Origin: Seiridium cupressi
Taxonomy: Eukaryota; Ascomycota; Sordariomycetes; Amphisphaeriales; Sporocadaceae
Reading direction: 5' to 3'
Assembly: GCA_036674765.1 (NCBI GenBank)
Contig: JARVKI010000124.1
Coordinates: 1-64,000 of the forward strand
Length of the DNA stretch: 64,000 nucleotides
The translations under genes were made by a program, and so were the position numbers. The notes under the pieces were generated by a model. The model saw only the letters and a program-made list of their open reading frames with translations. It was not told the origin of the DNA and did no database searches. Positions 1 to 10,395 of the stretch are shown piece after piece; the first letter of the stretch is position 1; each line of letters begins with the position of its first letter.

Positions 1-830
1 ATTAAATTTAAATTAATCATTATTATTTTAATAAATTTATTTATAATTATTAATAACTATTTATTATTTTTTTAAATAAAAAGTATTAATTATTATAATT
101 ATTATATTTAACTTTTTAATTAATATATATATTTTATTAAATATAAAATTATAAATTCTTTATTATAATATATTATTTTAATAAAAATTATTATTATTTG
201 ATTTATTTTTAACGTTTTTTTTAATATTTTTTAATATTTTTTAATTATTATTAATTATTATTAATTATTATTAATTATTATTAATATTAATAAAATATTT
301 ATTTTAACCTTTTTATTTTAGCCTTTTTTATATATTTTTATTTATTATATAAAAAATTATTTTAAAATATTATAAATCTTTATATAAATTCTTTTTTATT
401 AATTTATATTATAAAAATTAATATTTTATTATTAATTTAATTAATTTAATAATATAAAAATATAATAATTTTAATTATATTTAATATATTATAAAATATT
501 TAATTATTTAAAATAATATTTATTATATTTTTAAATAATTTTATATTAAATATATTAAATAAAAAACTTTATTTATATATTTTTATTATTATTTAAATTC
601 TTATAAAACTTTTATATAATTTAAAAGTTAATAATATTATTTAATTTTAATTTAATTTTATTTAAAATATATAAAAATTAACTTATAATTAATCGTTTTA
701 ATATATACACCCGATTAAATTCGATTAAAAATAAGTTTAAAACTTTAATTTAAAATAAAACTTATTAAATATTATTAATAAATTAACGCTTAAAGAGATT
801 ATTAACACGTTATTGTCAAATTAGTCCCCG
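1..830. other. A/T-only block (RIP-like isochore)
   Basis: Almost every base from 1 to about 790 is A or T, with only scattered G or C, and the composition changes abruptly to ordinary values near 790-830. No reading frame of note exists. In ascomycetes such blocks are usually transposon-rich DNA mutated by repeat-induced point mutation (CpA to TpA), or lie near telomeres or centromeres. No telomere repeat is visible, and the original element is not recognisable. Confidence 0.75.
241..290. repeat. 10-bp A/T tandem repeat
   Basis: The decamer TTAATTATTA is repeated four times exactly at 241-280, and a fifth diverged unit follows. Just before it, the decamer TTAATATTTT occurs twice (221-240). 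These are simple low-complexity expansions inside the A/T block. Confidence 0.8.
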
Positions 831-851
831 AATGGAAATGGTCCAAACTAC

Positions 852-1124
852 ATGCCATCTATAGGCGCCAGTGAAACCTCAACCCAAGTATCTCTCGCTA
901 AGATGTTTGGGGTCTATCTGACGGAGAGCATCGCTCGGGACTCCCCTGGAATTGGCACATTTGTAAAGCTGCAAGAGAACGACAACACTGAGCTCATAAT
1001 GTTCGACTTAACGGAACAACACGGCTACTACGCAGAGATTTACACCATTACTGCTAATGGCTCCAATTCCATTACGCTCAATTTAAAACAAAAAACGAGA
1101 CTCAACTTGGACAAGTCAGTCTAA
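852..1124 (+). CDS. Short hypothetical reading frame next to the A/T block
   Basis: This is a 90-codon open frame that begins about 60 bases after composition returns to normal. The product has no signal peptide, membrane segment or motif that I recognise. In the same frame, beyond two stops (TAA TAG), about 30 more open codons follow, so it may be the remnant of a longer gene cut by the A/T block or by stop mutations. No intron structure is evident. It is listed only because it is the longest frame between the A/T block and the first clear gene. It may equally be chance. Confidence 0.2.
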   Translation: MPSIGASETSTQVSLAKMFGVYLTESIARDSPGIGTFVKLQENDNTELIMFDLTEQHGYYAEIYTITANGSNSITLNLKQKTRLNLDKSV

Positions 1125-1865
1125 TAGAATTCAGGAAAGCTTTTTAAAAAGCTTTACAGATCGATATTAAGGCAGAACGCTATGGCTATGGGAGTGGCCA
1201 ACATCGCCGCACGTTGGATTTTGCTCTGGCAATGATGTATACTTACCTCGGTACTGTCATCACATATGCTGCATTAGTTAGTGTCGGATATATGCTCGAG
1301 TCCTTCAACATAGAGTCAACAAGGGCAACGAATCCACATTTTGAGCGTCCTGCCGTGGTCGAATTTACAGGATCTGATGCTGCTGGCTCTCAGAACGCCG
1401 GCGCCTCGTGACGAGGACCTGGCGGATGCCGGTGCAGGCGTCACCACTTCGAAAGTCTGGGGAAAGGTCGTGAGAGCGAGAGCGGACGAAGATGACAACG
1501 TGCAGCTAGGATGCTGATAGCATTAGTGAATTGGACATGAGTGGGAGAAAGCGGTATTTTTGAAAGAGGCTTGAAATTTCTTCGCGTTTTCCTTTACTAC
1601 TTACTATAAACGGCTTCCACTTCCTCTATGTTGTTTGGTTCCGCGATATTGATAAGGGGTTGTGCCACATGATTTATATTTGCGGAGGCACATTGGTCTG
1701 GCGCGCTGGCGAGCGCCCGTAATGAGGCTCCACAACGCTACTGTCAACGTCATCATTGAGTTGAAACTAAATACATTTTCGTGCCACACCTGCTATCTAG
1801 GCAAGCGGTTGTACAGCTCAAGTTGATAAAAGAAAAAAGCAATTGAATGAACACTACTGCTCGGT

Positions 1866-2870
1866 ATGGCACCCCACGCGCCTCACCCAAGGGCGGCATT
1901 CGAGGGCTACTATAGCAAGTTTGACCTCCCATCCGGGGCGCACATGGCGCTCATCATCTGCGCAGTCCGCGGTGCAAAGACGAGGCCATATATGGTTTCT
2001 TTTACATACGTTCCACAAGGAGGCACGAAACCGTTCCAAAAAGAAGTCTGGGTGGACAAGATCGACATGAAGCGTGATGCAGATAGCCGCGGCTTCAGTC
2101 TGGACGTTCCGGGGTTGGGATACGCTAAGTGGACGGAAGATGGCTCAACCGAGTACAACATACAGCATCCCGAATTCACAATTAAAGCCAAGGCCTTACC
2201 CGGAACTCCCTGGTCACCTTGGACCTGTACCCCCGAAAGCTTTCTCGTCCATCTCCCCCTACCTTTGCACTGGCACGTGCAATCTCTAGCGTCCGAGTGC
2301 ACATACGATCTTTCGACAGCGAACTTCGACATACCTACTATAGATGCCTCCGGTATCTCTATGATCCACGAAGAGAAGAACTGGGCCAACAGCTTCCCGT
2401 CCGCGCACATGTGGCTCCAAGCACGCGACGACGATAGAGGCTTCTGCTGTGCAGGGGGTCAGATTCTGGGCCTGGAGGCCTTCCTCCTCGGATATCGAAG
2501 CAAAAACCTCAATGTTGACTTTCGGCCTCCATTTGCGGTCCGCTTAGCGGGGTTGAGTCCGTTCATGTCGTACACCAGCGACTGGGACAACAGGACTTTC
2601 GAGCTGAGCGTGCAAAGCTTCCGCCAGAAGCTCACCGTCAAAGCCACAGCGCCCAAGGGGACGTTCTTCTCACTCAGCTCGCCGTTTCCCGAAGGCCACC
2701 GGGAGAATTTCCTTGCGCAGAGCTTCTGTGCGACCTTCGTGGTGAAGGTGTATGAGAGTAGCTGGTTCGGGCCCTGGCGATTGATGCGAGAAGACAAATT
2801 CACGGATGCCAGTCTGGAATTCGGTGGAGCATATTATCCGCCAGCTGGTACTGAGCAACGCTTCCATTGA
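1866..2870 (+). CDS. Tocopherol-cyclase-like (lipocalin-type) protein
   Basis: This is an intronless frame of 334 residues with normal composition. Around residues 169-186 it has the pattern EKNWANSFPSAHMWLQA, which resembles the EKNWG-FP-W-W-QA signature of tocopherol cyclase and related CrtC/AttH-like double-lipocalin proteins. Tryptophan and aromatic residues occur throughout, as expected for such beta barrels, and there is no signal peptide or membrane helix. Family members include cyclases and hydratases of terpenoid or polyketide-like substrates as well as proteins of unknown role, so the substrate cannot be assigned. The ATG at 1866 is the first in frame after the upstream stops and precedes the conserved part. 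The neighbour on one side is the A/T block and on the other a broken gene, so it has no obvious pathway partner. Intactness amid decay suggests it is still used or newly acquired. Confidence 0.7.
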   Translation: MAPHAPHPRAAFEGYYSKFDLPSGAHMALIICAVRGAKTRPYMVSFTYVPQGGTKPFQKEVWVDKIDMKRDADSRGFSLDVPGLGYAKWTEDGSTEYNIQHPEFTIKAKALPGTPWSPWTCTPESFLVHLPLPLHWHVQSLASECTYDLSTANFDIPTIDASGISMIHEEKNWANSFPSAHMWLQARDDDRGFCCAGGQILGLEAFLLGYRSKNLNVDFRPPFAVRLAGLSPFMSYTSDWDNRTFELSVQSFRQKLTVKATAPKGTFFSLSSPFPEGHRENFLAQSFCATFVVKVYESSWFGPWRLMREDKFTDASLEFGGAYYPPAGTEQRFH

Positions 2871-3185
2871 AAGGGTTCGGCGTAACCTACGGCCATGCAT
2901 GGTAGTGTGAGACAATAAGACCACGGCTGTACTGAGATAGATCAGCTTTGATGACATTTCCTCCACAGGGGAGGATTTTATCTTTAGTCCCAAAAAGAAC
3001 TATAATTGTCAGATCATCTTCCAAAACTAGGGAATGACACGTGCGTCTATTGAAACCAGTATTCAACTGACTGACAGTTCATAACTTAGTGAATAAAGTC
3101 AACCAGACTTGTCTCCGCGAGAACGCTCGTACGGCGTTTCGAGAGAAGTAATCGAGTCACTTAAATTTATGTTTATCTCGGTAAA

Positions 3186-5572
3186 CTAAAGTTCTCGTGG
3201 TTGTCCTGACTCTTCCGGCTGCTGGGGTGGCTGTTTCTTCCATCGCGGACCAGACCACTCATCAAACTCCCATACTTTTGCATCCTCCACCTCAGCATGT
3301 TTGCTCTCCAACTCTATTAGATCAGCCAATCTGCCTTCCATCTCAGCCACTTGGCGCCGAGCAGCAGCCCGTAGATGCCATATCGAGCCCGCCTTCTCCC
3401 GCATCCAACTGTCCCTGTTGGTCGTTTCATCATGCCTGAACCACTTCCCGCTGTTAAAACCCATTGTGGAGTTATCGATGACATATCGGTAGACATCTCC
3501 GGTAGACTCTTTGACTCGCCAAATGATATCATCTTCACCATAAGGACGACCACCCATCCACCAGGCACCACGATTGACACAAGTGTCATAGAATCGTTCC
3601 GCGAACGCGAGAGCTTTGTCTATGTCGTCTTCTGCTCGGAGTATGTGCTCAGCACTCGAGACGGTGCCATTTCCGACAACCAATTCCCAAACGCAGGGTG
3701 AGCACACGCCGGCTTTAAGATCAGTACGCCAGTTACGAGTTTCCTTTGTATTCCACGCGTCGGCGGAGGTTTTGCTGGCAGCGATTTTGACCGGATCGGG
3801 TATCGGCTCGGACTCGAGCTTGTTGACCAACTCTTCGATGGCCTCCAATGGCGCACCACCTTCATAAGCACACTTAGATTGATTCAAGGCAACCGATACT
3901 GGAGCACAGAAATCAGCAGTCTTTCCTGCTTTCCGACAGAGGTTGCTTCGAGTATTTTTCCCTTCCTCGTATGCCGTGAGGAATGGCCCAATCGTCGGGT
4001 GCCTGTCCATTCTCTTGTATCGACAGATCTTGAGGCTCTTGTGGTCATTCTTGATCGCATCCGTACACGTATCCCCGCAATAAGGTCCAAGTAGCCGTCT
4101 CCCTGACCGGGCGAGGAATTCCATCCTTGCTGATCAAGGTGAATGTCGCACGGGAGACCCTCTATGTGCTTGGACAGATTGGCCAGACATTTGATGGCAT
4201 TATCCTCTGGGCTGCGAGGTGACGGCGTTCCATCGGCGAGGAGTGCATTGTATGCTGTCTCCATCTTCACTAGAAGCGCGTCTCCAGACGCCAGACCATT
4301 TTGGATGGTCCAACCATAATCGCCGGACGGCAAAGCTGCGTCCCAATGCACGGGGATCAGCCCGCGTTTTTGGTATCTTGTCGTAGCTGTGAGGTATATC
4401 CGGGTCCATTCTTCCGTCTCGCACCTCTCGCCTGCTTTCTTGACTCTGCGAAGATGCTCCGGCAGAGTTATTGGTCTGTCGGTGTCGGGGCTGATCACTT
4501 TGCCTTCTTCCCACCCATTCACCATCTTCTCGAGCCATTGAAGTGTGCAGGAGCCGCAACCAGTCTCACCCAGCCCAGGTCCATAACGAAGCGTGGGGAC
4601 TTGAATACTGAATTTTCCCTTCCAGCCTCCGTCACGTCCATCACCTCTTGTAAAAGACTTGAGGCGACCTTGCTCTGTTCTTCTTTTGTTTGTGTCACCC
4701 AGGAACATATCCAGACCGTTCAAAGTCGCAGCGTTCAAGCCATCCATGATTGCCCATCTCTCAGTCATCTCGGTCAGACAGTAGTCGTAACCGCTTCCCC
4801 TACTAGGCCCGCACGCATGATTCTTGCGGCGGAGAAGGACCCTCAATGCCTCTTTTGGACCAGATTCCAACCACTCTGTGCTGAACGTGCCAGTGTAGGC
4901 TGCGGTGTCGAAAGTCGTCAAATCCGAGCATTTTGCAGAGATCAACTCGTAGGCATTGTGCAGCGCCTGTCTGCACTCCGGTCGACATAGAAGCGGTACG
5001 TAGCGCGAGGGCTGAACACTCATCAACGGCATCCATGTTCCATTATCCCAACCACGATTGAAGACTTTTTCGTGGCACGGGATGGAACTGAGAGACTCTC
5101 ACGCGGCCTGGCAAGCCCCCGCCCTGTCCACTGACTCACCATGGATCAAAGGAGGATATAGACGAGGAAAATTGAGGTCCCAGTTCTTAGCTTCCGTCGG
5201 TCTGCGGACTGTGGAGGCTTTAGACTCCGATGACGCGACCTGTCGCCCACCCCGGAGCACCGAGACGCCCCGAATAAGACCGACTACAGTTGCGAAGAGA
5301 ATGAGCCCAAGGGCCATTGCCGAGAAGACATTGCGTATGGGCCTTTGTGCAATCCCCGGCGCGCTGCCCTTACGGTTCGTAGTCGAGTCAATTGACTGGT
5401 CCCGATTTCCAGCATCTTTGGAATTGAGGACGGTATCTTCGGTAGGTAGGTCTGGTAGAGGCGAGTCTTTGGATCCGTCTTTGAGATGGCCCGCATCACC
5501 GGACTGTGATGGACTCATTCTTGTGAAGTCGAGCTCTCGGTGTGAGATGAGTCGACTGCAAACCTCATTCAC
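3186..5572 (-). pseudogene. Single-pass membrane protein with Cys-pair repeats, disrupted
   Basis: Reading right to left, the frame starts at 5572 or at the later ATG near 5518. It encodes a polar N-terminus and one transmembrane helix (NVFSAMALGLILFATVVGLI), then a long Cys-rich outer part with CGSC and CSPC pairs. I do not recognise the family. The frame meets a TGA at 5099-5101 and continues open beyond it in the same frame. Removing 42 bases with GTGAGT at the left end would bypass the stop, but that is very short for an intron and its acceptor would be GAG. Further on, coding potential passes to another frame somewhere around 4080-4120 (CGDTC versus GDGYLD reading), which needs a one-base indel. 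The remaining part ends at 3186. Full length would be near 780 residues. Either it is a pseudogene or the sequence has errors at two places. Confidence 0.55.
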
Positions 5573-6850
5573 GATGAATGTTGCTTTTTAGGCAGACTCG
5601 CGATCCACTGACAAAAACAGAGAATCCTTTAGTGGAGATAGCCATGTTAGTCAACCAATGAGATACGTGCCACCCATGATTCATTTCACGTGATCGGTCA
5701 CTCGATACGATATGATGATGCAGTGAAGATTAATTCACTGTGATTCGTTTTGGTATCATTATTACATCCGCAAGTAGATTACTGTCTCCCAAATTTTGCA
5801 AAACATCGATTGCCCACTGCTTTGACTTTAACTTTGGCAAGAAAGGCGATCGATCTATGTATCTATGTGGGGTAAGAGAAGATTGGGCGTGTCTCGCACA
5901 GACGCAAATCGCGCCATGTTTTTGCACTTGGACTGTTCAGGAATACGCACATGGCAAGAGATGCCGCAAAGTGCCCTATGAGAAGACTAGAACGAAATTT
6001 AGTTAATTTTATTTCCCAGCAGATAGACTCATAGTTTTGAACGATGATATAGAGGCTCTTAATCGCATGGCACTGCTCAATCCTCCTGCGTCGGGTTCGG
6101 CTCCACAGTCCCGAGCCAATACTCGTCCCTGTCGGGATGATCCGTCCACTCATGCTCTTCGTCCTCCACATACAGCCTTACGATCCTCCCATCTGGGGCC
6201 TCACAACTAGCTAGATTGGCGAAACTTTAATGATTGTCAAGCGGGATCCGTTCCAAGGACTCCACAATTGCGGGACGCCGCAAAGATCGGTACTCGCGAG
6301 CCAACATTGCCGATTTCCGCCGCTCTGTGGCGGGGAACCGCGGCCGCAGAGTTCTGCTGTGCATGAAGCTCAGCCAGGGCATGAACTCTAGGACTCAATG
6401 CATAATCAGACTGCGTTTCCTGTCGCCAGTCCCTCGAATACTGTAAGAAGATAATACATAAAAGTTCACAGGCTCGAAGTATCTAGCTTGGCGGCAGTGA
6501 ACACCGAGGATGAGCACTGGCACGCGAGACATCCACTGGGCTTAGTCATTGGTGCTTCTCGAATCTAAAGCTTAGTGCAAGTACCCCCTATACCAAGAAT
6601 TGATGCTTTCCATTTTTATAAAGAAATGATGTGCTTAGAAGCCCTGCCTCTCGAAGTCTGGGTCCGATTTATTCGTAGATCTCCAGATTTTAGCAACGAT
6701 CATATCGCGAAGCAGCACATTCAGTCCATTCAATATGTTTTAGCTGGAAGCGACTGCTTCCCACGTTGGCCATCACGACAATATAAAGTCTTGTCAGCCA
6801 ACTTGAGCAGGTTCGACTTCGGCGCAAGTACGAAGCCCATTTTACTGATA
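5573..6850. other. Gene-free stretch with one possible exon remnant
   Basis: No convincing gene is seen. On the minus strand, about 6079-6213 reads as 45 open codons rich in D, E and W, ending in TEPNPTQED-like acidic residues before a stop. This could be the last exon of a lost gene, but nothing upstream supports it. Confidence 0.4.
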
Positions 6851-7798
6851 CTACCTAAGGTGCTTATTGAACCATCGCAAGGCTTGTTCTTCTGCCTCTT
6901 TGCTCTGCTGGATCTGATTCTTGTTGTGAGGGCCAACACGAACGCAAAAGCCATGACCCGCACCAGCATACACTACTATCTCCGTTGTAACATTCTTCAG
7001 AGTCTGCCGAGTTTTCTTTATGTCATCAACATGTGACACTGGTGTGACCAGGTCCTTGTCCCCAATGGCGATTGAAACGGGCCTGATTACCTTTCCAGCA
7101 TCATCAGGTAGTGAAAGGGCGCTAGGGTGACCTGTAAAAACTGCATCGACAAGTGGTTTGCCATTTACAGCAACAGATTCTGGGTGCGCGAGAGACATTA
7201 CTGGTCTCCCGCCCCAACAGAATCCGGCAGCTCCTATGGCACGATCGAAGCCTTCATGTGAGCGTATGGCCTCAAAGAAAGCCCGGATCCTTGGCCATGA
7301 TCGTCCGAAACTGTTATAAATGAAGAACGGGTCAACTCCATACGCTAATTGTATTGCGGACCATCTGCGCCGAGTTAGTCTATGGGGACTCGCTCCCCCT
7401 GGACCAACGCCGGAGTTGCCTACAGTTTCCAACCCCAACTCGATTCCGTGAAAGTCAATTGAGCCATGGTGTCCTCTCCACGAGTGTCAATCTTGTCCTG
7501 GCCTCTACATTGTTCATACTTGCGGACTCACAGGAAGCCAAGTGGGGGCCGACCCGTTTTCCATGAACTCCGGAAGGTAGACTGTGAAATTACCACGCGA
7601 TGCATACTGATCGGCAAGGAGCCTATTATTAGCGAACTCCCATCCAAAGGCGTCCGGCACGATGATGATGATGATGCCCCTGCTCTGCACATCAGCCGGT
7701 GGAGTAGCAACATAGGTTTGCCGCCCGTGAATTTCACTGATGACTCCAGTTGGCTCTCTGGTATGGCTGTGACCACGGAAGCATTCGGAGCAAGACAT
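6851..7798 (-). CDS. Dienelactone hydrolase family protein
   Basis: Alpha/beta hydrolase of about 276 residues, in three exons that I place at 7798-7532, 7473-7424 and 7364-6851. It starts MSCSECFRG, the usual N-terminus of fungal members. The nucleophile elbow GFCWGG carries the catalytic Cys, and AIGDKDLVTP and GAGHGF supply the Asp and His. Such enzymes hydrolyse dienelactones and related lactones or esters in the cytosol. In fungi many act in aromatic catabolism or as tailoring enzymes, and the real substrate here is unknown. Intron 2 (59 bases) has a clear CTAAC branch site and CAG acceptor. Intron 1 (58 bases) has GTGAGT but an unusual GAG acceptor, so its right boundary is less sure. 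The conserved PFFIYN and FFEAIR segments sit where the family has them. The next gene upstream is a broken aldo/keto reductase on the same strand. Confidence 0.85.
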
Positions 7799-7975
7799 CG
7801 TAGCTGGGTAAGCTCAGGAAAGGAAGCAAGAACATGGACTCGTTACAAGGAAGCGATGAAATATGCCGCCGCGCATTGAAAAACTGACGACGTGAATTAA
7901 AAAAAGTAATTCCCGGACGGCTATATTGATTACTCGCAACAGATCATGAGAACCCTCATTTCCAAGCTGTACTGT

Positions 7976-8575
7976 TTAGGCTTGGGCTTCCGCCTTGGTG
8001 TCCACATAGTCGTAAGCTGACCCCTCAGGTGCATGCCTCTCTCCAGCGACCTAAACGCCCTCGACAAACTTGCGAACTTCAGCCTCTTCCTCGTCAGTCA
8101 GGGAAATATGAGCCGCGCCCAGATTATCCTTCAGGTGTTTAATGCTTTTGGTGCCAGGAATGGGAAGGATATCATTCCCCTGCTTGAGGAGCCAAGCAAG
8201 TGCCAACTGAGACGCTGTACACCCTTTCTTGTCTGCAAAGTCTTTGAACTGTTTCGCCAATCTCATATTTGCATCTAAGTTCTCTTTTTGAAAGCGAGGT
8301 ATCCAGGCCAATCGGATATCTGCCCTAGCGATGACCACGTTGTTGTCAGCAAAGGTCGATGTCAGCATTCCCCTGCCGAGCGGCGAGTAGCAGACAACAG
8401 AGACGCCAAGCTCCCGGCAGGTAGAGAGAAGCTGAGTGCCCGCCTCGCGTTCGATGTTGAGCATGAAAAGCGAGTACTCGACTTGGATCGCAGCGACAGG
8501 CGCAATACGACAGGCACGACGAAGCGTGTTTGAGCTTAACCCGCATAGCCCGATATGTTTAATTTTGCCCCAAGC
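7976..8575 (-). pseudogene. Aldo/keto reductase, 3' part only
   Basis: The frame gives the second half of a fungal aldo/keto reductase (AKR13-like). It has GKIKHIGLCGLSSNTLRRA followed by APVAAIQVEYS, then CYSPLGRGML and the closing LPIPGTKSIKHLKDN and LTDEEEAEV segments. A TAG at 8051-8053 interrupts the frame, and 24 more codons of family-like sequence (VAGERHAPEGSAYDY) follow before the natural stop at 7976. The N-terminal half, with the catalytic Asp-Tyr-Lys-His set and the first strands of the barrel, cannot be found upstream in any frame (8576-9240). The gene is therefore truncated and carries a nonsense codon. It may once have been paired with the dienelactone hydrolase next to it. Confidence 0.75.
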
Positions 8576-9629
8576 TGGCGAATAGTGCGGGATTTCATCG
8601 TGGTAAGCGGACTTGGCAAGGGTAGGAGCAAGAGTCCAGGTTGATAATGTGGACCAGAGAACCCGGATGGCTACACATCTCGTAAGTTACCGCCTGAGTG
8701 GTTGTGGTGGGCCGAAATTGACTAGGTTCAAGCCACATCCAATCAAGACCTCCAATAAGTGCCCTCAAGGTCCCCAAAATGCAGAGAAAGCTTGAACTTT
8801 GTCCAGGGGCCAAGAGCGCGTTGAAAAATCTCGGTGAAGTGGGGAGACAAAATAAGCCCCATGCAGTTCACCAGCTTTGAAAGAGGGGCAGGAGAAATCG
8901 GTAACTCAATAGAGTAACCTAGTGCTAGGAGCACACGTTGAAGGGAGTCGGCCGCTTTCTAATTCCTTCGCTATGATGTGATCTATGTAATCCTACGACC
9001 CGACCTTGATGCAAACCAACCTTCTTCGCGGCGGGCTCAACCCTTGCGGCCGGTCCATTTCGGAGTCGGCATCTTAACCGAGATTGGACGGAACCATGGT
9101 AGCGCACCACGACTTCCGGCTCCGACTCTATATATTGGCCAGGGCGGAAGGATTCATGACCCAAAGTAATCTCGTTTACTTGGTGGGCTATGGACATGAC
9201 TTATTGACCCAACATCCATCACTCCAGCTCGGCACTAGGCTTTGAAGACGGATAGCCATACGAGCATAGCAATTTTGTGTGACTCCTCCATCAACGGTGT
9301 GCATTATATAGTTTTACATTCTGGTATTTATTTTGCTGTGAAGCTAAATCTTATATCCGTCTTTGGAGCATGCAGCACTGCCAGTATTTGGGATTGACGG
9401 AATCTAAAGGAAGAACCAATCAGGAAAGAGAGTTGAAACCCCCATACCGTTCAATGTGACTGTTGCCTTTATCATCGTGGGACAGGGGCCGTTCGTCGCG
9501 TGGTGCCGTCCATGGGGGGACCCAATTGCTTACCGGGCGCAAGGAGGGTTTCGGGCTTGAACTGCGTATTGCGAGAGTCAACCAAATGCAAAAAGATTTA
9601 CACAATCATTCGGGCCATTATGGAGTCGT
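8576..9629. other. Stretch without a recognisable gene
   Basis: The missing half of the aldo/keto reductase should lie in 8576-9240, but no frame shows it. Only short, stop-interrupted frames are present. I see no RNA gene or repeat in it. Confidence 0.5.
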
Positions 9630-9686
9630 GTATAATTAATTTATCGGGACTTTGATCTCCGACATAATGTAACGGATTAATTATAC
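9630..9686. repeat. 11-bp perfect inverted repeat
   Basis: GTATAATTAAT at 9630-9640 is matched by its exact reverse complement at 9676-9686, with 35 bases between. It lies just downstream of the broken GPI-protein gene. It could be a tiny foldback element or a transcription end hairpin. The A/T content makes chance possible. Confidence 0.5.
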
Positions 9687-9731
9687 GTCAGAGATGTAAT
9701 ATTGCGAGAAAGAAATGGTTTATGAACTCGT

Positions 9732-10395
9732 CTATGCATTAACGGCCAACGTAGCTAAAGCCACGAAGCCTAGGCCAAGCGCCTTTAGCGGCTGCGTCAT
9801 TTGTCGCGTTCCCTGTCGCGGTGCTTGACTGGGAACCGCTAGTGAGCGTGCCGCCACCCGTAACCGTCGCGCTACTTCCAGTGTTTGATGCGCCGCCTCC
9901 AGTCGTGGCGTCCCCCATCGCCGTCGCCGCGCCTGCTAACTTGTCGACACCAGAAGTGACCAGGACGGGCTGCAATCCCGGGAACGTCAAGATGTTTTCC
10001 TGCCCCCGAAGCGCCGGTGGCTCAGGCACGTACGTCACGACATGTTCCATCTTATCGTAAGACGTGCCGCTGCTGTCTCGACGCACGTGGCTTCCGTCCA
10101 TCCAGTGAAGGTGTAAGACTGATACGAACTTGTCCCGTCGTTTCTTCGTCGTAGATCTAAACCCCTGGAGCGACTGTGACGCGCGCGTACTCGGCGCGCT
10201 TGGTGGCGACGCAGACGGCCTTCACGCAGTCGAGCACATGTGTCGTCGTCGTGGGGTTGGCCTCGACGACAAAGCCAGTCGCCTCGGTGGAAACAACGCG
10301 ACTGGGGAATTGAGTTATAGCGAGAGAACGGTTACGGACTGGGAAGAAACAATGGTAGCCGTGAAGACCGAGAGAATAACTTGCTGCCAGAGCAT
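9732..10395 (-). pseudogene. GPI-anchored cell-surface protein, frameshifted
   Basis: Three pieces of one gene are visible in different frames. An N-terminal secretion signal starts at 10395 (MLWQQVILSVFTATIVSSQ) and hits a stop after about 26 codons. A neighbouring frame continues with FVVEANPTTTTHVLDC, typical of Ser/Thr-rich fungal GPI-protein ectodomains. From about 10101 to 9770 a third stretch is rich in Gly, Ser, Thr and Ala. The end of that stretch runs out of frame, but a one-step shift yields ALGLGFVALATLAVNA followed by a stop at 9732. That is a classic hydrophobic GPI-attachment tail. At least two frameshifts separate these parts, so no functional protein can be made as written. 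The role would have been in the cell wall or membrane surface. Confidence 0.6.

Noticed and set aside
1..830. Possible mitochondrial insert or telomere
   Set aside because: No mitochondrial gene, rRNA or tRNA is readable, and no TTAGGG repeats are present; extreme A/T composition alone fits RIP.
8595..9197. Frames upstream of the aldo/keto reductase as its N-terminal half
   Set aside because: None of the frames shows the cofactor or catalytic motifs; only a weak likeness near 8900-8940 was seen, not enough to join.
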